NCBI RefSeq assembly: GCF_001426685.1
Contig: NZ_LMFB01000041.1
Coordinates: 125,201-189,200, forward strand
Length of the DNA stretch: 64,000 nt
From: Rhizobium sp. Root483D2
GTDB taxonomy: Bacteria; Pseudomonadota; Alphaproteobacteria; Rhizobiales; Rhizobiaceae
Direction: 5' to 3'
The notes under the pieces were generated by a model that made no database searches, had not been told where the DNA came from, and saw nothing but the letters and a program-made list of their open reading frames with translations. Of the stretch, positions 37,665 through 45,240 are shown one piece after another. A program made the position numbers and the translations under genes. Position 1 is the stretch's first letter. Each line of letters begins with the position of its first letter.

Positions 37665-38030
37665 ATGGCGGCTCTCAAGATCGCATTCGAAGCACCCGAC
37701 AATTTCGGGGGCGCTTGCCCTTCGGCGCGGCCCATCGATCTCGTGCATCTGGCGACGCAGACGATGGGGGACAAGCTTCTCGAAATCGAAGTTCTGCAGA
37801 TGTTTGCCCGCCAGACCCGGCAGCTGATGAAGGAACTTTCGTCCGACAGCTCGGATGCCCGCCTCGCTACCGCCCATCGCCTGCGGGGCGCGGCTCTCGC
37901 CATCGGCGCTTTTAACGTGGCAGAGACGGCGGCAGCAGTCGAAGCGGCGCCGCAGGACGCCGGAAACCTTGCGGCGCTGGGTGCAGCCGTGCTTGAAGCC
38001 GAATTGTTTATCCTGAAACTCTGCCGGTAA
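37665..38030 (+). CDS. Hpt (histidine phosphotransfer) domain protein
   Basis: 121 residues that form essentially one Hpt domain. The phospho-accepting histidine is in ATAHRLRGAALAIGAFNVAE, matching the family HxLKGxAxxxG pattern with R for K. Hpt proteins relay phosphate between hybrid kinases and response regulators. It is a single-domain protein and is not ChpT, which is longer and dimeric. AAGGAC precedes the ATG at 37665. The cognate kinase is unknown; CckA lies 12 kb away, but there is no direct evidence of pairing. Confidence 0.85.
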   Translation: MAALKIAFEAPDNFGGACPSARPIDLVHLATQTMGDKLLEIEVLQMFARQTRQLMKELSSDSSDARLATAHRLRGAALAIGAFNVAETAAAVEAAPQDAGNLAALGAAVLEAELFILKLCR

Positions 38031-38280
38031 CTGAACGTTGCCGGTGAGGAAGCCGGCAACCGTCACGGGAAAATCTCGGCAGCATGGGGTTGTTGAGATG
38101 CCGGACCGTGCCAAATCCCATAGGCGCGAGATGGCCGAGTTGACCGGCTGAGTTGACTGGTGGCGGGATTTGTTGGAAGAAATCGGGTGAATTCGCCGCG
38201 TTCCGCCGCCGCCTCTGTTTCGGGGCGGCGTGTTTGTTCTTGCGGCACGCCGAAACAACGCCAAGCATCCGGAAGAAACA

Positions 38281-38601
38281 ATGCCAAAACTGAGTATCAT
38301 TGCCTTTGACGGCACGCGCCACGAACTGGACGTTCAAGCAGGCTCCACCGTCATGGAAAACGCTGTCCGCAACTCGGTGCCCGGCATCGAGGCCGAATGC
38401 GGCGGTGCCTGTGCCTGTGCCACCTGTCATGTCTATGTGGACGAGGAATGGTCGGCGAGGGTGGGCGCGCCTGAGGCGATGGAAGAGGACATGCTCGATT
38501 TTGCCTACGACGTGAAGCCGACCTCGCGGCTGTCCTGTCAGATCAAGATGAGCGACGCCCTGGATGGGCTCGTCGTTCATGTTCCCGAGCGCCAGGCCTG
38601 A
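38281..38601 (+). CDS. 2Fe-2S ferredoxin (adrenodoxin type)
   Basis: A 106-residue ferredoxin. The cluster ligands are in [15 protein letters not shown] (C-x5-C-x2-C), with the fourth cysteine in SRLSCQIKM. This spacing is that of vertebrate/mitochondrial-type ferredoxins, which donate electrons to P450s, Fe-S assembly or heme-related enzymes. GGAAG precedes the ATG. It stands alone; the fdx of the isc-type cluster is another possible identity, but no isc genes are nearby. Confidence 0.93.
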   Translation: MPKLSIIAFDGTRHELDVQAGSTVMENAVRNSVPGIEAECGGACACATCHVYVDEEWSARVGAPEAMEEDMLDFAYDVKPTSRLSCQIKMSDALDGLVVHVPERQA

Positions 38602-38628
38602 GTTTTCCGCAAGCCTGATGCGATGTGC

Positions 38629-38745
38629 AAAAAAAGCCCCGCTTGCCGCGATCGGCGAGCAGGGCCAGGAGGGCGCATCGCATGCAGATGAGGGAGGGAA
38701 CATCTGCTGCATCAGGATACGCCAGGAGAACACGATCTGCGAAAA
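38629..38745 (-). ncRNA. Candidate trans-acting sRNA with anti-Shine-Dalgarno loops
   Basis: The 422-bp gap 38602-39023 has no gene but ends, on the minus strand, in a strong terminator: 38636-38648 pairs with 38653-38665 (11 of 13 positions plus wobble), followed by seven Ts (38635-38629). Upstream, GCAGATG and CATCTGC (38684-38690 and 38701-38707) form a perfect 7-bp stem whose 10-nt loop reads TTCCCTCCCT. Two further anti-SD motifs follow the same strand: CTCCT near 38723-38727 and CCCTCCT near 38667-38673. Rhizobial riboregulators of this kind present CCTCC loops to mRNA ribosome sites. The 5' end is uncertain; a possible -10 (CTATGT) is at 38747-38752. Confidence 0.55.
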
Positions 38746-39023
38746 CATAGTCTGCAGGATCGCTCCGGCCGGTTAAACATCAATCCGGAGAGACCGTCAG
38801 GCACGAAGCAATAGTTCCGGTTCGGCGCAGCCTCTATGGGCGCGCATTCAGTAGTCCGGACTGAAATGAAGCTGGATCGTTTCCTGTTCTTCACTCTATG
38901 CTTGCACTGTACATCATCCTGCAGCGTTGTTGTATCGCTAGAAATCACCAATGATATACTGTTGACGCGCATGCTTTGCGCAAGCCACGTGGTTCTCCAC
39001 CGGACGTTTGATTGTGCGAGGCT

Positions 39024-39647
39024 CTAGCGCTTGGTGAGCGTGTCCAGCCGGTACTGCAAGAGCCGGATCATCCGCCGGTCGAAATTGGCGGCTTCCGTCC
39101 TGTCGAAGCGGGCCTGATCGCGGTCATGGGCCTGGATGGCGGTTTCGCTGAGCCGGGCAACGCGGGCCTGCATCCGCTCGCAATCGGCCTCGGGTCTCAG
39201 CGACAGGAAGTCCTTCTCCAGCTTGCGCGCATGGTTGCGGGCAATTTCGGCATGGCGTTCCTCGTGACGCTTGATATCGCTCGACAGCGTATCCCAGACG
39301 AGGCCGAGGTCGCGGCTTGCCTTGCGCCGGTTTGTCCAGCGCGGCAGGATCAGCCGGGTGCTGAGCGTGACCTTGGCGCTGCCGACGGCGCAGCGGCTGC
39401 CGTGCCTCACATAGGTGACCGTGCCGCCGAACTTGATCTTGGTGGCGCCGGGATGGCGCGAGCCGCTGCTTTTCATCATCGGGCCGTTTTCCGACAGCGC
39501 CTTGTCCAGCTCTTCTGCCGTACGCCCGCCGATCGAAAAATAGGTGATGCTCTTGTTCACGACAGTTTCGGCATGGGCTATCGCGGAGGGGCTTGCCACG
39601 ATACTGGCGATCAGAAGCGCGGCGAAGGAAATGCGGCCAGTCGGCAT
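39024..39647 (-). CDS. DUF922 family secreted putative metalloprotease
   Basis: A 207-residue protein with a signal peptide (RISFAALLIASIVASPSAIA). The C-terminal half holds KRHEERHAEIARNHARKLE, where HEERH fits the HExxH zinc-protease pattern of DUF922. Central beta-rich sequence (GATKIKFGGTVTYV) also fits the family. A periplasmic location is likely. The ATG at 39647 was chosen to place the signal peptide at the N-terminus; an ATG at 39680 is also in frame, and neither has a strong ribosome site. The protease role is inferred from the motif only. Confidence 0.75.
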   Translation of the reverse strand: MPTGRISFAALLIASIVASPSAIAHAETVVNKSITYFSIGGRTAEELDKALSENGPMMKSSGSRHPGATKIKFGGTVTYVRHGSRCAVGSAKVTLSTRLILPRWTNRRKASRDLGLVWDTLSSDIKRHEERHAEIARNHARKLEKDFLSLRPEADCERMQARVARLSETAIQAHDRDQARFDRTEAANFDRRMIRLLQYRLDTLTKR

Positions 39648-39845
39648 ATGTTTACAGGTCTCGGCAGTTGAACTTCCCATGAGCTTGGGGCATAGCCAGC
39701 GCAAGCGCAACAGCAAATAGGCAACAGCCCCCGGCAATCCGGAAAAGCCAATGAAATTCGGATATTTGCTGCGACCCGGTTTGCGTATGCTTGCAAGGTG
39801 AGGAGCCAGCCGGCCGTCCCGTGCTAGAAAGGGAATGAAACCATC

Positions 39846-40727
39846 ATGATCGATCCTTTTCTCCCCTTCGAATGGGCCCTGGCGCATGGCCGGACGTTGA
39901 CGCTTGGCCCGGCCGGGCGGTTGATGGCGATCATCAACGTCACGCCGGATTCGTTCTCAGATGGCGGCAGCTATACCGATACGCAAGCCGCAGTAGCGCA
40001 GGCCTTGCGCTGCCTGGAAAACGGCGCTGATATCCTTGATATCGGCGGTGAATCGACCCGCCCGGGAGCTGCCGCCGTGACGGCAGCGCAGGAACAGGAC
40101 CGGGTACTGCCGGTGATATCGGCACTTGCCAGCCGGACCGATGCGATCATTTCTGTGGATACATACCGGGCAGCGACCGCACGCCTCGCCATTGCCGCCG
40201 GTGCCCACATCATCAACGACGTGCACGGCTTGCAACGCGAGCCCGATCTGGCCGCTGTCGCGGCTGCGACCGGGGCAGGGCTGTGCATCATGCATACCGG
40301 CCGGGACCGCGAAAAACTGACGGATGTGGTGCGCGACCAATATCTGTTCCTGGAACGGTCGCTGGAAATCGCCGCTGCTGCCGGTGTCGAGCGCCGGCGG
40401 ATCGTGCTCGATCCCGGCTTCGGCTTTGCCAAGGACACCGGTGAAAACATCGCGCTGATGGCGCGGTTTGAGGAACTTGTGGGTTTCGGGCTGCCGCTTC
40501 TGGCCGGCACGTCGCGAAAACGCTTTCTGGGGGCCATGACCGGCCGCGAGGCGCAGGAGCGGGATGCGGCCACGGCTGCAACGACGGCGCTGCTCAGAAT
40601 AGCGGGTGCTGCGGTTTTCCGGGTACATGATGTCGCAATCAACAGGGATGCGCTTCTGGTGGCGGATGCTATGCTCGCCGCAAAAAGAAATATGCCGGAA
40701 CGGCCTGGGAAGGAAAATCGACCATGA
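39846..40727 (+). CDS. folP: Dihydropteroate synthase
   Basis: A 293-residue TIM-barrel enzyme that joins p-aminobenzoate to the pterin diphosphate in folate synthesis; it is the sulfonamide target. Signatures are intact: IINVTPDSFSDGG, DIGGESTRPGA, and the C-terminal FAKDTGENIAL and GTSRKRFLG segments. AAGGGAATG precedes the ATG. Its stop overlaps the folB start (ATGA), so the folate genes are translationally coupled. Confidence 0.97.
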   Translation: MIDPFLPFEWALAHGRTLTLGPAGRLMAIINVTPDSFSDGGSYTDTQAAVAQALRCLENGADILDIGGESTRPGAAAVTAAQEQDRVLPVISALASRTDAIISVDTYRAATARLAIAAGAHIINDVHGLQREPDLAAVAAATGAGLCIMHTGRDREKLTDVVRDQYLFLERSLEIAAAAGVERRRIVLDPGFGFAKDTGENIALMARFEELVGFGLPLLAGTSRKRFLGAMTGREAQERDAATAATTALLRIAGAAVFRVHDVAINRDALLVADAMLAAKRNMPERPGKENRP

Positions 40728-41092
40728 CAGCGATCTACACGATCACCCTGAAGAACTGCGCCTTTTTCGCGCGCCACGGCGTTCATGACGAGGAGGAGTT
40801 TTTGGGACAGCGGTTCTTCGTCGATGCGGAACTGGATGTCGAGCAGGGCACGGCGCTGCTTGAGGATTCGATCAATGATACCGTCCATTACGGTATCGCC
40901 TTCACCGAGATCGAGAAGATCATCACCGGCCGCCGTCGCTACCTGATCGAGGCGCTGGCGCTGGAAGTGGCGACGACGCTCTGTTCGGTTTTTCCGCAGA
41001 TCCGCCGGGCGAAAATATCGATTCGCAAGCCGAACGCGCCCGTTCCCGGCGTGCTCGATTATGTGGAAGTGACAGTCGAGCATTTTGCCTGA
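40724..41092 (+). CDS. folB: Dihydroneopterin aldolase
   Basis: A 122-residue enzyme that cleaves dihydroneopterin to 6-hydroxymethyl-dihydropterin and glycolaldehyde. The N-terminal ITLKNCAFFARHGVHDEE block with its conserved HGV, and the YGIAFTEIEKII block, match FolB. Length is normal. It overlaps folP by 4 bp and is followed at once by folK, giving three steps of the pathway in one transcript. Confidence 0.96.
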   Translation: MTAIYTITLKNCAFFARHGVHDEEEFLGQRFFVDAELDVEQGTALLEDSINDTVHYGIAFTEIEKIITGRRRYLIEALALEVATTLCSVFPQIRRAKISIRKPNAPVPGVLDYVEVTVEHFA

Positions 41093-41093
41093 C

Positions 41094-41621
41094 ATGGACG
41101 GACATCTGGCGACGCTTGGCCTTGGCGGCAATATCGGCGATCCCACCGCCTCGATGGCGCGCGCGCTCGTTCTTCTCGACACCCGGCCGGATTGCGCGGT
41201 GGAGCATGTCTCGAAACTCTACCGTACGCCGCCCTGGGGGAAAATCGACCAGGCCTGGTTTTTCAATGCCTGCGCTGCGGTGCGCACGACGCTGGCTCCG
41301 GATGATCTGCTGGAGGCATGCCTGTCGATCGAACGGCAAATGAAGCGGGAACGGCTGGAACGCTGGGGGCCGCGCACGATCGATATCGACGTTTTGACCT
41401 ATGACGACCGCACGCAGCATTCGCAGACGCTGGAAATACCGCATCCGCGGATGACCGAGCGTGGGTTCGTCTTGAAGCCGCTGGCGGATTTTGCACCGCA
41501 TCTGGTTATTTCCGGCCGCACCGTTGCAAACTGGCTTGAAGATGCCGATGTGGCTGGCATCGAAACAGCCGATGCGCGCAGCGACTGGTGGCGGCAGATT
41601 TCGCAGACATCTTCACCCTGA
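41094..41621 (+). CDS. folK: 2-amino-4-hydroxy-6-hydroxymethyldihydropteridine diphosphokinase
   Basis: A 175-residue HPPK that transfers diphosphate from ATP to hydroxymethyl-dihydropterin, making the FolP substrate. The conserved blocks LGLGGNIGDP near the N-terminus, LYRTPPWG, and RWGPRTIDIDVLTYDD in the centre are all present. The ATG at 41094 is one base after the folB stop; a TTG at 41085 is an alternative. It ends the folP-folB-folK operon, before a bidirectional hairpin. Confidence 0.96.
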   Translation: MDGHLATLGLGGNIGDPTASMARALVLLDTRPDCAVEHVSKLYRTPPWGKIDQAWFFNACAAVRTTLAPDDLLEACLSIERQMKRERLERWGPRTIDIDVLTYDDRTQHSQTLEIPHPRMTERGFVLKPLADFAPHLVISGRTVANWLEDADVAGIETADARSDWWRQISQTSSP

Positions 41622-41627
41622 ACGCAA

Positions 41628-41650
41628 AAGAGCCGGACAAGCCGGCTCTT
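41628..41650. terminator. Bidirectional hairpin after folK
   Basis: A 9-bp perfect stem (41628-41636 with 41642-41650) has short A and T runs on its sides. It lies between converging genes. Confidence 0.65.
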
Positions 41651-41672
41651 CGAGTAGCGATGTCTCCGCGTT

Positions 41673-42221
41673 TTACTCGATCGAACCGACGGCCATGGTG
41701 TCGACCTGGCGGCTCAAGCTGACGCCGATCACCGGCACCATCGCATCTTCGACCTTGACCGAAATGGTGATGTTCAGCGTGGACGGATCCTGCAGGCGGG
41801 CGATCATGGCGCCGTTCAGTTTCTTGCGATTGATGCCGACCACGACCTTGTCCTTGGCGACATTGCCCGAGACGATGTCGAGACCCTTGCCGTTGGCGCC
41901 ATCCAGGAACTTGCCTGTATAGGTCTTGCCCTTTTGGGTGATCAAAGCCGACATGGGCTGCTTGAAGACGCCGACGCGGCAGGTGCCGTCGAGCTTGATG
42001 CCTGCGGCGGCACCGTCAGCCGGTTCGCCGGTCAGGTCGCAGGTGAATTTCGTGCCCTTGTACTTGCCGGCAACGATTTCGCCCGGACCTTTCCACTGGC
42101 CGGACACCTGTTCGAAAAACGCCTTGTCGTCGCTCGAAAAAGCAGGCGATGCTGCGCAGGTCAGGGCGGTAAGCGAGGCTGCGGCGACGCCGCGAGCGAT
42201 CAAAGAAGGGCGCGAGAACAT
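41673..42221 (-). CDS. Conserved secreted protein of unknown function
   Basis: A 182-residue protein with a signal peptide (SLIARGVAAASLTALTCAAS). The mature part looks beta-rich and lipocalin-like in rhythm (GQWKGPGEIVAG, KFTCDLTGEPAD, TCRVGVFKQPM), with two cysteines. AAGGAT lies 7 nt before the ATG. It is a single gene ending in the hairpin shared with folK. I do not recognise a named family; the location is probably periplasmic. Confidence 0.78.
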   Translation of the reverse strand: MFSRPSLIARGVAAASLTALTCAASPAFSSDDKAFFEQVSGQWKGPGEIVAGKYKGTKFTCDLTGEPADGAAAGIKLDGTCRVGVFKQPMSALITQKGKTYTGKFLDGANGKGLDIVSGNVAKDKVVVGINRKKLNGAMIARLQDPSTLNITISVKVEDAMVPVIGVSLSRQVDTMAVGSIE

Positions 42222-42482
42222 GAACGATCCTTGATGGTCGATGTCAGGAATGTGAGGCTACATTTGCACTTAATTGGTTAATGGAGCGTTTCGCTGGCTC
42301 GCCTGATCGTGGTCATCAACGCTCACGAAATGTTTCATGCATGGGGTTGCGAAGCGTTGAAACCCTTGGAAATCCAGCATTTTCACGGGTCCATCACCAG
42401 GACGTGTTAAGCGGTGACAGGATGTGCTTTGGAAACTGTCATGCTGCTTGATACGTAGTTGCGCATATAAGGGAGTTACGAG

Positions 42483-43346
42483 ATGACCATCACTGATGAT
42501 ATCGAGTCGCGCTCGCCACCAAAGCACGATGATGGCGCCGTCATCTACCGGCACCGGATCGCGACGCGCGTCACCCATTGGACCTGGGCGATTGCGCTGT
42601 TCTTTCTGCTGTTGAGCGGGCTGCAGATCTTCAATGCCCATCCTACACTCTATATCGGCCAGCAATCCGGCTTCGAGTTCGACAACAGCGTGCTGTCGAT
42701 GCGCGCGCTGCAGGCGGCCGACGGGACGGTTGGCGGCTATACGACGGTGCTTGGCCATACATTCGATACGACCGGCGTGCTCGGGATGAGCGGTCCGGCC
42801 GGCGACCCCGCCTATCGCGGCTTTCCGGCCTGGGCGACATTGCCGTCCTACCAGGATCTGGCGACCGGACGCGTCGTGCATTTCTTCTTTGCCTGGTTCT
42901 TTTCCGCGGCCTTCCTGATCTGGTTTGTCAGCAGCCTGATCAGCGGGCATTTGAAGCGTGATATCCTTCCCTCCATGGCCGATATCAAGGCGTTGCCGCG
43001 CAGCATCGCCGATCACCTGCGTTTCCGCTTTCACCATGACGGCCGTTACAACGGTTTGCAGAAGCTCGCCTATGCGGGTGTGCTGCTGGTCATCTTTCCG
43101 TTGATCATCGCCACTGGCCTCACCATGTCGCCGGGCATGAACGCGGCCTGGCCGTGGCTGCTTGATATTTTCGGCGGCCGGCAGACGGCGCGCACCATCC
43201 ATTTTCTCTGCATGGCGGCGCTGGTGCTATTCTTCGCCATTCACATCGTCATGGTTCTTGCTGCGGGGCCGCTCAACGAAATGCGCTCGATCGTCACCGG
43301 CTGGTATCGAACCGACAAGCAGAAGAACGAGGAGCATTCGGCATGA
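42483..43346 (+). CDS. Cytochrome b561-type membrane subunit
   Basis: A 287-residue membrane protein with four main hydrophobic segments and histidines placed for heme b (VTHWTWAIALFFLLLSG, GRVVHFFFAWFF, RTIHFLCMAALVLFFAIHI). This fits the Ni-Fe-hydrogenase/thiosulfate-reductase b-type cytochrome family that connects a periplasmic enzyme to the quinone pool. AGGGAG precedes the ATG. Its stop overlaps the next start by 4 bp (ATGA), so it is almost certainly the redox partner of the molybdopterin protein that follows. Confidence 0.88.
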   Translation: MTITDDIESRSPPKHDDGAVIYRHRIATRVTHWTWAIALFFLLLSGLQIFNAHPTLYIGQQSGFEFDNSVLSMRALQAADGTVGGYTTVLGHTFDTTGVLGMSGPAGDPAYRGFPAWATLPSYQDLATGRVVHFFFAWFFSAAFLIWFVSSLISGHLKRDILPSMADIKALPRSIADHLRFRFHHDGRYNGLQKLAYAGVLLVIFPLIIATGLTMSPGMNAAWPWLLDIFGGRQTARTIHFLCMAALVLFFAIHIVMVLAAGPLNEMRSIVTGWYRTDKQKNEEHSA

Positions 43347-44134
43347 CCCGGTTTATCATCAATCGGCGAAAGTTCCTGACGATGGCCGGCGTTGCGGCGT
43401 CTGCGATCCCGCTCTCCGGCTGCGATGCCTTTGACAGCATGCTGTCGGGACAGAGCCGGGTGCGCGAGTTTCTCGCCTCGGCAAATGGTCTCACCTACCG
43501 GGCGCACCGCGCGCTGATCGGCGCCGACACGCTGGTGCCGGAATTTGCCGCCAGCGAAATCCGCCAGGGCCAGCGTCCGAACGGCTCCACGGATCCAACC
43601 GATACCGATTATCTTGCGCTGAAGGATGCGGCATTTGCCAATTACCGTCTGACGGTTGGCGGGCTGGTGGAGAAGCCGGTCAGCTTCAGTCTTGACGAGT
43701 TGCGCAACATGCCGGCGCGCACGCAGATCACCCGCCATGACTGTGTCGAGGGCTGGAGCTGCATCGCCAAATGGACCGGCGTACCGCTGCGCCAGATTCT
43801 CGATGAGGCCAAGGTAAAACCAGAGGCCCGTTTCGTGGTGTTTCAATGTTACGACACCATGAGTCTCGGGCTGCAGGGCGCCGTGCCCTATTACGAATCG
43901 ATCGATCTCATCGATGCACGCCATCCCCAGACGATTCTTGCCTATGGCAACAATGACAAACCGCTGGCGGTCGCCAACGGGGCGCCGCTGAGGGTCCGTG
44001 TCGAGCGGCAGCTCGGCTACAAGATGGCGAAATATATCAAGGGCATCGAACTCGTCTCGTCGCTGGCGCCCTTTGGCGGTGGCAAGGGCGGCTTCTGGGA
44101 GGATCTGGGCTACGATTGGTATGGCGGGATTTAA
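43343..44134 (+). CDS. Molybdopterin-dependent oxidoreductase (sulfite oxidase fold)
   Basis: A 263-residue protein. A twin-arginine leader (NRRKFLTMAGVAA) ends in a lipobox-like LSGC, so it may be exported folded and lipid-anchored. The molybdenum-coordinating cysteine of the sulfite-oxidase fold is at C134 in HDCVEGWSCIAKW. It lacks a heme domain and instead pairs with the cytochrome b encoded just upstream. It resembles MsrP (methionine sulfoxide reductase) in size, but the partner is not MsrQ-like. Substrate and direction of reaction are unknown. Confidence 0.88.
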   Translation: MTRFIINRRKFLTMAGVAASAIPLSGCDAFDSMLSGQSRVREFLASANGLTYRAHRALIGADTLVPEFAASEIRQGQRPNGSTDPTDTDYLALKDAAFANYRLTVGGLVEKPVSFSLDELRNMPARTQITRHDCVEGWSCIAKWTGVPLRQILDEAKVKPEARFVVFQCYDTMSLGLQGAVPYYESIDLIDARHPQTILAYGNNDKPLAVANGAPLRVRVERQLGYKMAKYIKGIELVSSLAPFGGGKGGFWEDLGYDWYGGI

Positions 44135-44160
44135 GGGCGAGCCTTCAAGGATAAGCCGCG

Positions 44161-45240
44161 CTAGCCGTTTTCGTCCTGCGCCCTTGCCTTGGAGGATCCC
44201 GGTGTCAGGTCGCCGATGAAATCGCCGATGCCGGGGCGTTTCAGCGCCCGAAACGGCATCGGCCGGCACAGGTCCATCGCTGCAATGCCGATCCGCGCCG
44301 TCATCAGGCCGTTGATGACGCCTTCGCCCAGCCGTGCCGACAGTTTCGAGGCCAGGCCATGGCCCAGCACCTGCTGGATCAGGCTGTCGCCGGCGGCAAT
44401 CGAGCCGGTGACCGCCAGATGGGCAATGACGTCGCGCATCAGGCGCAACAGTCCCAACGTGCCCGGCCGGCCGCCGTAGAGGTCGGCCATCGCCCGGATC
44501 AGCCGCGCCGATTCGTAGATGACATAGCCGAGATCCACCAGCGCGCGCGGGCTGACGGCCGTGACGATCGACACGCGTTTGGAGGCGTTCAGGATCAGGC
44601 CTCTGGCTTCCCGGTCGAGCGGCGTCAGGAGTTCGCGCTCGGTGAGGTCGAGCAGGTGAGGGCCGTCGATGATCTCCGTCTCGGTTTCCTTCAACCGCAG
44701 GCGGCCGCGCGCCGTCTGCGGCTTGGCGGCCAGGAGGTGGACGAGATGGTCCATCACCTTGCGCGCCGGTTTTGCCGTCTGCGACAGGCTGGCATCGACA
44801 GCCTCCTGCTTCAGAGCCTGCACGGCATTCAACCGCATCAGCCCCGACAGTTCACGGGTGATAATGACCAGGAAGGCGATGAGGGCGATGGCGACAGCGC
44901 CGATGGCGAGATAGCCGAGCCAGTCCGCGCGCGTGAAGAGATCGCGCACGAGGCTATCGATCCACAGGCCGGCAGCCAGGGATATCAGGACGCTGAGCGC
45001 GCCGGCGGCAAGCTTGGCAAAGGAGAAGCGCCGTTTGCGCGGCGCGGCCTCGGGCATGTCGGGCAAAGCCGTCGTGGTCGAAGCAAAGGGGTCATCGGCA
45101 TCCGCCGTCATGACGATCCTGTCGTCGAAACTGGCCGGTGGGCGTTTGACCGGCGCCGGCCTTTCGGCAGGCGCAGATGGGGTATCGCCGATCGTGAACA
45201 CGGCGGGTTTGCGCTGCGGAATCTTGGGCGTGTCGCTCAT
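44161..45240 (-). CDS. TIGR01620 / YcjF-family membrane protein
   Basis: A 359-residue protein: a proline-rich cytoplasmic N-terminus, two membrane segments at about 98-145 (AAGALSVLISLAAGLWI and YLAIGAVAIALIAFLVI), and a C-terminal DUF697-like domain. The family always accompanies YcjX. Its start overlaps the ycjX stop (ATGA), which couples their translation. The function of the pair is not established; they are linked to envelope or heat stress in enterobacteria. Confidence 0.88.
   Translation of the reverse strand: MSDTPKIPQRKPAVFTIGDTPSAPAERPAPVKRPPASFDDRIVMTADADDPFASTTTALPDMPEAAPRKRRFSFAKLAAGALSVLISLAAGLWIDSLVRDLFTRADWLGYLAIGAVAIALIAFLVIITRELSGLMRLNAVQALKQEAVDASLSQTAKPARKVMDHLVHLLAAKPQTARGRLRLKETETEIIDGPHLLDLTERELLTPLDREARGLILNASKRVSIVTAVSPRALVDLGYVIYESARLIRAMADLYGGRPGTLGLLRLMRDVIAHLAVTGSIAAGDSLIQQVLGHGLASKLSARLGEGVINGLMTARIGIAAMDLCRPMPFRALKRPGIGDFIGDLTPGSSKARAQDENG

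Noticed and set aside
38712..38972. 86-codon minus-strand frame upstream of the candidate sRNA
   Set aside because: No ribosome site, odd composition and overlap with the presumed sRNA promoter. I do not regard it as a gene.
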